Position numbers and translations under genes: made by a program. The notes beneath the pieces were generated by a model, which made no database searches, was not told the origin of the DNA, and was given only the letters and a program-made list of their open reading frames with translations. DNA of 13,326 bases from Bacteroidota bacterium (GTDB lineage Bacteria > Bacteroidota > Bacteroidia > Bacteroidales > Marinifilaceae). The DNA lies in assembly GCA_023400335.1 (NCBI GenBank), contig JAEXFF010000061.1, forward strand, positions 1-13,326, written 5' to 3'. Positions 8,679-13,326 of the stretch are shown piece by piece (the first letter of the stretch is position 1; each line of letters opens with the position of its first letter).

Positions 8679-9269
8679 ATGAAAAAGGGGTATATTGTAT
8701 TAATTGTAATCGGGGTTATTATTCTGGCTATTTTTTTGTGGTTTCGGGGTAGCTATAACGGTATGGTAAAAATGAATGAAACTGTTGCGGCGCAATGGTC
8801 AAATGTAGAAAACCAGTATCAGCGGCGTTTAGATTTGATCCCCAATCTGGTAAATACTGTAAAAGGTTATGCGTCTCATGAACAGCAGACGTTGACGGAT
8901 GTGGTAAATGCCCGGGCAAAGGCTACTCAGACTCAGATCAACTTTGAGCAGCTGGATGAAGCTACTATGCAGCGATTAAACCGTACTCAGGGGGAATTGT
9001 CTTCGGCACTGTCAAGATTGATGGCTATTTCGGAGAGTTATCCGGATTTAAAAGCGAATCAGAATTTTTTGGAGTTGCAGGCGCAGTTGGAAGGAACGGA
9101 AAATCGTATTGCTGTAGAAAGGCGTAAATTTAATGATACGGTACGTACATATAATGCTTATATCCGTCAGTTTCCTAAAAATCTGATTGCGGGTATGTTT
9201 GGATTTACGCCCAAACCTTATTTTGAAGCGAGTGCCGGGGCAGAGACGGCTCCTAAAGTTGAATTTTAA
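8679..9269 (+). CDS. lemA: LemA family protein
   Basis: The protein has 196 aa, normal for LemA. The N-terminal membrane helix (residues ~4-22) leaves a short cytoplasmic tip and places the rest outside the cytoplasm. The family signature is clear: Trp40 and Val43, then YQRRLDLIPNLVNTVKGYASHE (split here as YQRRLDLIPN, 47-56, and LVNTVKGYASHE, 57-68). It is followed by helical segments such as LSSALSRLMAISESYPDLKANQNFL (middle, ~106-130). LemA proteins are helical membrane-anchored proteins of uncertain role; they are often encoded next to TPM-domain or HtpX-like genes. Here two TPM genes follow at 14 and 7 bp, so this is the first gene of a three-gene operon. No frameshift or missing motif. 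Confidence 0.96.
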   Translation: MKKGYIVLIVIGVIILAIFLWFRGSYNGMVKMNETVAAQWSNVENQYQRRLDLIPNLVNTVKGYASHEQQTLTDVVNARAKATQTQINFEQLDEATMQRLNRTQGELSSALSRLMAISESYPDLKANQNFLELQAQLEGTENRIAVERRKFNDTVRTYNAYIRQFPKNLIAGMFGFTPKPYFEASAGAETAPKVEF

Positions 9270-9283
9270 AATATTTCTGAAAC

Positions 9284-9724
9284 ATGTTATCTCCGGAAAA
9301 ACATTTTACATCGGAACAAAAAGACGCCATGGTGGCTGCCATTCAGGAAGCGGAGAAGAACACTTCCGGGGAAATCCGTATTCATTTTGAGAATTATTGC
9401 AAAAAGGATGTATTGGATTGTGCAGCAGAGGCGTTTGCTCAGTTGAAAATGCATAAAACGGCGCTGCGGAACGGAGTGTTGGTTTATATTGCACTGGAAG
9501 ATAAAAAAATGGCGATTTTAGGAGATGCGGGGATCAATGCCAAAGTTCCTGTCAATTTTTGGGATGAAATTAAAAACCGGATGATAGAAAATTTCAGAAA
9601 AGGGCAGATTTGTGAAGGAGTTTGTAATGCTGTTCGGGAAATCGGTATACAATTAAAGACATATTTCCCTTACCAAACGGAGGATATAAATGAACTTCCG
9701 GATGAGATATCATTCAAAAAATAA
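9284..9724 (+). CDS. Small soluble TPM-domain protein (TLP18.3/Psb32/MOLO-1 family)
   Basis: The protein has 146 aa, with no signal peptide or membrane helix, so it is probably cytoplasmic. The order of elements fits a TPM domain: an amphipathic helix with FTSEQKDAMVAAIQEAEKN (~8-26), then SGEIRIHFE (28-36), a helix DCAAEAFAQLKMHKT (~45-59), the core strands RNGVLVYIALEDKKMAILGD (62-81) and a final helix with FRKGQICEGVCNAVREIG (104-121). This matches the second TPM protein downstream in layout, where the comparable strand is DNGILILIK. The domain is found in proteins of envelope or photosystem quality control and in YgcG-like proteins; the function here is not known. It starts 14 bp after lemA and ends 7 bp before the next gene. 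Bacteroidota often carry this LemA/TPM/TPM arrangement. Confidence 0.9.
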   Translation: MLSPEKHFTSEQKDAMVAAIQEAEKNTSGEIRIHFENYCKKDVLDCAAEAFAQLKMHKTALRNGVLVYIALEDKKMAILGDAGINAKVPVNFWDEIKNRMIENFRKGQICEGVCNAVREIGIQLKTYFPYQTEDINELPDEISFKK

Positions 9725-9731
9725 AAAATTT

Positions 9732-10493
9732 ATGAGACGTTTTTTGATATTGGTTTTTTTGTTGTTGGCTGTCGGAGTGCTGGCTCAGGATTTCCCCGAA
9801 CCTATGCATCCGAAACGTATCGTAAATGATTTTACACAACTGTTTACACCGCAGCAGCAAGCTGCTCTGGAAAGGAAATTACGGAACTTTAATGATACCT
9901 CTTCCACTCAGATCGCGATAGCTACAGTGCCTACATTAGACGGCTATGCTCCCAATGATTATGCTCAGCGTTTGGCAGAGAAATGGGGCATTGGGCAAAA
10001 GGGGAAGGATAATGGTATATTGATTTTGATTAAGCCCAAAAAGGGAAATGAAAAGGGACAGGTAGCCATAGCGGTGGGTTATGGCTTGGAGGGAGTTGTG
10101 CCGGATGCCATTGCTTCCCGTATTATCCGGAATGAAGTGATTCCGGAATTTCAAAATGGGCGTTATTATACTGGTGTCGAAAAGGCTACAAACGTATTAA
10201 TGGATTTGACGGGGGGAGAATACACAGCAGAGCAGTATGCGAAACGGACAGAAGGAGATGGAGCGGCTTGGCCGTTGATAATACCTTTAGTTTTTATTTT
10301 CTCAATCCCCTTCTTATTTAAAAGGCGTAAAGGATATACAACGGGTGGACATGATAAGGACGGATTTCCTCCTATCTTTTTTGGCGGATTTGGTGGGGGG
10401 CGTAATTTTGGGTCTTTCAGCGGAGGAAGTGGTTCTTTCGGAGGTTTTGGCGGAGGGAGTTTCGGCGGAGGGGGAGCTAGCGGAAGTTGGTAA
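9732..10493 (+). CDS. Secreted, membrane-anchored TPM-domain protein with Gly-rich C-terminus (YgcG-like)
   Basis: I choose ATG 9732 (253 aa) because it gives a textbook signal peptide (MRRFLILVFLLLAVGVLAQ, cleavage around residues 18-19) and sits 7 bp after the previous stop. The in-frame ATG at 9690 would add 14 polar residues in front and overlap the previous gene by 35 bp. The TPM domain spans ~27-160: VNDFTQLFTPQQQAALERKL, then STQIAIATVPTL, DNGILILI (93-100), VAIAVGYGLEG (111-121) and IIRNEVIPEFQNGRYYTGV (131-149). A membrane helix follows (~181-196), then basic residues KRRK and a Gly/Phe/Ser-rich tail (~218-253, GGFGGG-type repeats) ending GSW, typical of this family. The TPM domain should be periplasmic and the tail on the cytoplasmic side. 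It is the last gene of the lemA operon; its function is unknown. Confidence 0.93.
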   Translation: MRRFLILVFLLLAVGVLAQDFPEPMHPKRIVNDFTQLFTPQQQAALERKLRNFNDTSSTQIAIATVPTLDGYAPNDYAQRLAEKWGIGQKGKDNGILILIKPKKGNEKGQVAIAVGYGLEGVVPDAIASRIIRNEVIPEFQNGRYYTGVEKATNVLMDLTGGEYTAEQYAKRTEGDGAAWPLIIPLVFIFSIPFLFKRRKGYTTGGHDKDGFPPIFFGGFGGGRNFGSFSGGSGSFGGFGGGSFGGGGASGSW

Positions 10494-10501
10494 TACAGTA
10501 A

Positions 10502-11248
10502 TTAGCTTGTCATGCCCGGTTGCTCATCACAGAACCGGGCTTTCATATGAGAGCCGTCGCAGTAAGGTTTATTATGGGAAATTCCGCAGCGGCACAAAGT
10601 AACACGGTTTCGTATTTCATAGGGAGTGCATTCACTGTCTTCCATGGGAATACCTCCCTTTACCCAGAGTGGACCGCTGCAGTTCCTTTGGGGATCTTCA
10701 ATCAAACTGAGAGAAGGTTCCAGACGGGGTTCTAAAAATTCGTCTTTTTTTTTATCTTTTAGTTTCAGACGTCCCGAGGGACAATGAAATGTTTCCCGTA
10801 TCGTTAAGTCATGTGCTTCCGGGTTATGTGATTGTTCCACTAAATTCCATACAGTTCCTTTAGCCATACAGAAACGGGCATGTACGCAATAGATTTTATT
10901 ATCCAATAATTGTAAATCTTCCCCTTCTGAGATTTCAACATTATCTAGCAGGGGTTTACGGTCGGCCGAAAGAGTGGGATCCCAGTCTACTTGAGTATGT
11001 GAACCGTCACAAAACGGTTTTGTATGGGAATGTCCGCATCTGCATAAAACCATAGGTTCGTGTTCTACTTTATACGTAATTCCCGTTTTGTATTCCCAGG
11101 CTTCCCCTTCAGTATTCGGGACGATAAATTCCTGGCGTAAAGTAGGTTTTCCATACACAAAGTAAGGACCTTTGGAGTCTATGATAATGGAATATCCTTT
11201 ACTGAACATGGGCGCTCCCGGTTCAATCTGAAATTTTTCTTTTTCCAT
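10502..11248 (-). CDS. Iron-sulfur protein with two CDGSH domains flanking a Cys-containing (Fer4_19-like) domain
   Basis: The protein has 248 aa, with no signal peptide or membrane helix, so it is cytoplasmic. Two complete CDGSH zinc-finger-type motifs (CxC-X2-(S/T)-X3-P-X-C-D-G-X-H) are visible. The first is at 69-84 (Cys69, Cys71, Cys80, His84; CRCGHSHTKPFCDGSH) and the second at 219-234 (Cys219, Cys221, Cys230, His234; CRCGISHNKPYCDGSH). Each 3-Cys/1-His set is the known ligand set for a [2Fe-2S] cluster. Between them, ~110-190 looks like the divergent 4Fe-4S mono-cluster domain (Fer4_19): YCVHARFCMAKG (Cys121, Cys127) and FHCPSGRL (Cys156). The likely role is electron transfer or redox sensing; the partner is unknown. 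The start MEKEKFQIEP has no longer in-frame alternative that I favour. Its stop is 8 bp from the stop of the convergent TPM gene. Two palindromes lie just upstream of its start. Confidence 0.93.
   Translation of the reverse strand: MEKEKFQIEPGAPMFSKGYSIIIDSKGPYFVYGKPTLRQEFIVPNTEGEAWEYKTGITYKVEHEPMVLCRCGHSHTKPFCDGSHTQVDWDPTLSADRKPLLDNVEISEGEDLQLLDNKIYCVHARFCMAKGTVWNLVEQSHNPEAHDLTIRETFHCPSGRLKLKDKKKDEFLEPRLEPSLSLIEDPQRNCSGPLWVKGGIPMEDSECTPYEIRNRVTLCRCGISHNKPYCDGSHMKARFCDEQPGMTS
10514..10543 (+). terminator. GC-rich hairpin, probable terminator of the lemA-TPM operon, inside the opposing CDS
   Basis: GCCCGGTT (10514-10521) and AACCGGGC (10533-10540) are perfect 8-bp complements around an 11-nt loop, followed by TTT then CAT. 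The hairpin begins 21 nt after the TPM stop codon, in the right place for a terminator on the plus strand. It lies wholly within the 3' end of the minus-strand CDGSH gene. The T-run is short, so strength is uncertain. Confidence 0.5.
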
Positions 11249-11261
11249 AACTGTTTTATTT

Positions 11262-11282
11262 ATCCTATAGGATAGTATACTA
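11262..11282. promoter_or_regulatory. Two abutting palindromes upstream of the CDGSH gene, possible operator
   Basis: ATCCTATAGGAT (11262-11273) is a perfect 12-bp palindrome, and TAGTATACTA (11273-11282) is a perfect 10-bp palindrome sharing one T with it. They lie 14-34 bp before the CDGSH start codon, in the leader or core promoter. I see no clear -7 box for this gene. A regulator-binding role is inference only. Confidence 0.35.
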
Positions 11283-11353
11283 CCGGAAGAAGTAAAAAGT
11301 TGTTGGAATACGCATGGAAAAGACTGTTAATCTATTAATAATCAAAAAATACT

Positions 11354-11376
11354 TCAAAAACTGATTTCGTTTTTGA
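11354..11376 (-). terminator. AT-rich hairpin, probable terminator of the sodium/calcium antiporter gene
   Basis: TCAAAAAC (11354-11361) and GTTTTTGA (11369-11376) form a perfect 8-bp stem with a 7-nt loop. Read on the minus strand it starts 35 nt after the antiporter stop codon and is followed by AAGTATTTTTT. The stem is weak in GC, so this is a moderate call. It would separate the antiporter from the downstream CDGSH gene on the same strand. Confidence 0.45.
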
Positions 11377-11410
11377 TTTCATCTGAAAGCTAGAGGTGAA
11401 ACATTAAACT

Positions 11411-12364
11411 TTATCCTAAAATCAGCCAAATTACATAAGAGATATAAAGGAGTAAAAAAATTGCACCTTCCCATCTTTCGATTTGCCGTCCTTTACCTGT
11501 AAAAATAAAGATAAACAGGAGGAGAGCGGAAAGGAAATTCATTCCGATGTCGGGCAGGTTTGCTGTGGACATTTGAATAGGGGAAATTAAAGCGGATATC
11601 CCCAATATCAGAAAAGTGTTAAAAATATTGGATCCGACTACATTTCCGATAGCCATGTCTACATTTTTTTTGCGGGCTGCTACGAGGGAGGTCGCCAATT
11701 CAGGAAGAGAAGTTCCGATGGAAACGATCGTAATGGCAATGATTCTTTGTGAAATACCCAGTATTTCTGCGATTTGAACGGCCCCTTTTACCAGAAGCCG
11801 TCCTCCTATGACTAGTCCGGCTAATCCTACAAAGATCCAAAATACGGATTTACTGATTGTATAATGTTTGACTTCCACTTCTTCGGCTCCTCCTTTTCTG
11901 GCAAGGATTAAAGTATAAGCTACAAAAAAGACAAAAAAGCATAGTAGTACGATTCCTTCTGCCCGGCTAATCATATAGGGTGAGGGGATAGGCCAATGAT
12001 TATTTCCGAACATAACTAGAATTAGAAAAGCAGCTAATACTGCCAGAGGAACTTCTACCCAAGTGGTGGCTTTTTTGACTGCAATAGGATAAATGATGGC
12101 AGTAATTCCTAAAATGGCCAGTATATTAAAAATATTACTGCCTAGGACATTTCCTAAAGCTAATTCTGATTGTTTTTCGGCAGAAGAAAATAGATTGACG
12201 ACAAGTTCGGGTGTTGAAGTACCAAAAGCTACAATTGTTAATCCAATGACAATATTAGGAATATTCAGACGGAAGGCAAGTGCTGCACCTCCGTCTACCA
12301 GTTTATTCGCTCCATAAATCAAAATGACGAAACCCAGAATGAGCCAGATAATATTCAATAACAT
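11411..12364 (-). CDS. Calcium/sodium antiporter, CaCA superfamily (YrbG-like)
   Basis: The protein has 317 aa, the usual size of bacterial YrbG-type exchangers. It is almost entirely hydrophobic, with about ten membrane helices. Two inverted alpha-repeats carry the family motifs. Repeat 1 has GTSTPEL (48-54) with Glu53 and GNVLGSNIFN (71-80). Repeat 2 has GTSLPEL (217-223) with Glu222 and GNVVGSNIFN (240-249). The acidic residues in these repeats bind Ca2+/Na+ in the family's known structures. A charged cytoplasmic loop (~156-168, RKGGAEEVEVKH) separates the halves. The expected role is to exchange Na+ (or H+) for Ca2+ across the inner membrane; actual ion choice cannot be read from sequence. 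It is transcribed away from the LysE gene, from a shared 156-bp intergenic region, and ends 162 bp before the CDGSH gene. Bacteroidota often annotate this as a calcium/sodium antiporter. Confidence 0.95.
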   Translation of the reverse strand: MLLNIIWLILGFVILIYGANKLVDGGAALAFRLNIPNIVIGLTIVAFGTSTPELVVNLFSSAEKQSELALGNVLGSNIFNILAILGITAIIYPIAVKKATTWVEVPLAVLAAFLILVMFGNNHWPIPSPYMISRAEGIVLLCFFVFFVAYTLILARKGGAEEVEVKHYTISKSVFWIFVGLAGLVIGGRLLVKGAVQIAEILGISQRIIAITIVSIGTSLPELATSLVAARKKNVDMAIGNVVGSNIFNTFLILGISALISPIQMSTANLPDIGMNFLSALLLFIFIFTGKGRQIERWEGAIFLLLYISYVIWLILG

Positions 12365-12431
12365 GTTGTTGTCTTACATTAAGATATATATTGTTTACGC
12401 ATTTAAGCCATACGGAGTTCAGGCATACTTA

Positions 12432-12439
12432 CAAAGATA
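12432..12439 (-). promoter_or_regulatory. Candidate -7 promoter box of the antiporter gene
   Basis: CAAAGATA on the plus strand reads TATCTTTG on the minus strand, a perfect TAnnTTTG match. It lies 67 bp before the antiporter start codon. No TTG -33 element is seen at the usual distance, so the call is tentative. Confidence 0.4.
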
Positions 12440-12470
12440 TTTTATTTTTAAAATTTATCTTTATTTTTGT

Positions 12471-12505
12471 TCTATGTTCCGGAGAATAAAAAGAACATAA
12501 ATTTG
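12471..12505 (+). promoter_or_regulatory. -7 box of the LysE-family gene with overlapping inverted repeat
   Basis: TAAATTTG (12498-12505) is a perfect TAnnTTTG box 15 bp before the start codon at 12521. TCTATGTTC (12471-12479) and GAACATAAA (12493-12501) are inverted copies with one mismatch, 13 nt apart; the right copy overlaps the -7 box, so a protein bound there could block transcription. A second perfect box, TATTTTTG, lies at 12462-12469, and I cannot tell which is used. Confidence 0.4.
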
Positions 12506-12520
12506 AATAGTGACTGATCT

Positions 12521-13132
12521 ATGAATGTGTGGAGCTTTCTGATTGCTGCGGTATTATTGACAATTATGCCTGGGCCGGATATATTATTTGTTATTACACA
12601 AAGTATAAACCGGGGAAAAAAGGCCGGAATTGTGTTTGCATGCGGATTGTGTACGGGGCTTGTTTTTCATGTAACTGCAGTAAGTTTGGGATTGTCTGCT
12701 CTGTTGGCCGGTTCTCTGCCTGCCTTCACTGCATTAAAAATTGCAGGAGGAATATATTTATTTTATTTAGGAGGAAAAGCATTTATTAACCGAAACAGAG
12801 CCTCACTGCGTTTTTCTTCAGAAAGTATTCCCGTATTTCATTTATTCCGCAGAGGTATATTGATGAATTTACTCAATCCCAAAGTAATTTTATTTTTTTT
12901 AGCTTTTTTCCCGCAATTTGTGAAAACGGAAGGTGAAAATCCGGTATTCCAAATGCTTTTTTTAGGACTTGTATTTATTTTTCAGGCTATAGGTGTATTT
13001 TCTTGTGTTGCTTTAGTGGCAGATAAACTTTCGGCTGGAATTATGAAAAAGCCTCGTTTTGCTTATTGGATGACGATGACGGAGGTTTTTATCTATATTC
13101 TGATTGGGATAAGTATTTTTTTTATGATTTAA
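12521..13132 (+). CDS. LysE/RhtB family translocator (amino-acid exporter family)
   Basis: The protein has 203 aa, the normal length for LysE/RhtB proteins, with about six hydrophobic helices. Family hallmarks are the early PGPD motif (17-20) after the first hydrophobic stretch, GLCTGLVFHVTAVSLGLSALL (~42-62), AGGIYLFYLGGKAF (75-88) with the family's YL.YLG pattern, and RRGILMNLLNPKV (110-122) followed by FFLAFFPQF (125-133). Family members export amino acids such as lysine, threonine or homoserine, or related small molecules, driven by the proton gradient; the substrate here cannot be inferred. The gene is divergent from the calcium/sodium antiporter and appears to be transcribed alone. No strong terminator follows; an A/T-only 9-bp stem lies at 13208-13240. 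Confidence 0.94.
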   Translation: MNVWSFLIAAVLLTIMPGPDILFVITQSINRGKKAGIVFACGLCTGLVFHVTAVSLGLSALLAGSLPAFTALKIAGGIYLFYLGGKAFINRNRASLRFSSESIPVFHLFRRGILMNLLNPKVILFFLAFFPQFVKTEGENPVFQMLFLGLVFIFQAIGVFSCVALVADKLSAGIMKKPRFAYWMTMTEVFIYILIGISIFFMI

Positions 13133-13153
13133 ATAAAGATTTAGCAATAGTTT

Positions 13154-13277
13154 ACGTTCGTTTAAATTTTGTTTCAAAAAGAAGATTTTTTTAACAATTA
13201 AAATTAGTAAAATAATGAGGGATAATATTTTATTATTTTATAAAAATAGTACTTTTATCCCCACTTAAAACGAACGT
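13154..13277. repeat. Spaced inverted repeat with ACGTTCGTTT arms
   Basis: ACGTTCGTTT (13154-13163) and AAACGAACGT (13268-13277) are perfect 10-bp inverted copies. With one mismatch allowed the match is 12 of 13 bases. They bound 104 bp of very AT-rich DNA without a gene. The core ACGTTCGT resembles, from memory, the repeats that bound invertible promoters in Bacteroides fragilis. The segment holds no perfect TAnnTTTG box; TACTTTTA (13250-13257) and, on the other strand, 13175-13182 each have one mismatch. Confidence 0.55.
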
Positions 13278-13326
13278 TTTTTATAGCTGAAATTTGAATG
13301 ATACATAAAAAGATTGAGTTTTATGC

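Noticed and set aside
9690..9731. Upstream ATG for the exported TPM protein
   Set aside because: It would put 14 polar/basic residues before the signal peptide and overlap the previous gene by 35 bp; ATG 9732 fits the signal and spacing.
10345..10735. Plus-strand ORFs of 85 and 71 residues across the TPM tail and the CDGSH gene
   Set aside because: The first is a frame shadow of the Gly-rich tail, the second antisense to the CDGSH gene; neither has protein-like features.
13208..13240. TAAAATAAT/ATTATTTTA stem as terminator of the LysE-family gene
   Set aside because: The 9-bp stem is made only of A and T in very AT-rich DNA, so it is likely by chance and weak.

Overview
The window reads as chromosomal DNA from a Bacteroidota, most likely Bacteroidales (an Odoribacter/Butyricimonas-like gut anaerobe is a guess from protein style). 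Support: moderately AT-rich DNA, start codons without Shine-Dalgarno sequences, several TAnnTTTG-type -7 promoter boxes, a LemA-TPM-TPM operon, and a C39-peptidase ABC exporter paired with a Bacteroidota-style HlyD protein. I see no tRNA, rRNA, CRISPR array, transposase or phage gene, and base composition is even across the window.

Layout. (1) 1-2967: 3' part of a very large cytoplasmic protein with a P-loop of the HprK/PEP-carboxykinase type, cut by the left edge and closed by a hairpin terminator. (2) 3230-4603: a DUF389 membrane protein with a long soluble C-terminal part, followed by a strong terminator. (3) 4910-8461: a two-gene peptide exporter, a peptidase-containing ABC transporter and its HlyD-type adaptor, behind a clear -7 box. 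No substrate peptide and no TolC partner are visible. (4) 8679-10493: an operon of lemA, a small soluble TPM-domain protein and a secreted, membrane-anchored TPM protein with a Gly-rich tail. (5) 10502-11248, minus strand: a protein with two CDGSH iron-sulfur motifs, converging on the TPM operon with only 8 bp between stop codons. The best terminator of the TPM operon lies inside its coding sequence. (6) 11411-12364, minus strand: a CaCA-family sodium/calcium antiporter. (7) 12521-13132: a LysE/RhtB-family exporter, divergent from the antiporter. (8) 13133-13326: noncoding DNA holding a spaced inverted repeat with an ACGTTCGT core.

The genes are mostly independent transcription units for membrane transport and envelope functions. 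Only the exporter pair and the LemA/TPM trio look like working groups. The items most worth checking are the large HprK/PEPCK-like protein, the exporter without a visible cargo, and the inverted repeat at the right edge, which resembles the repeats around Bacteroides invertible promoters.
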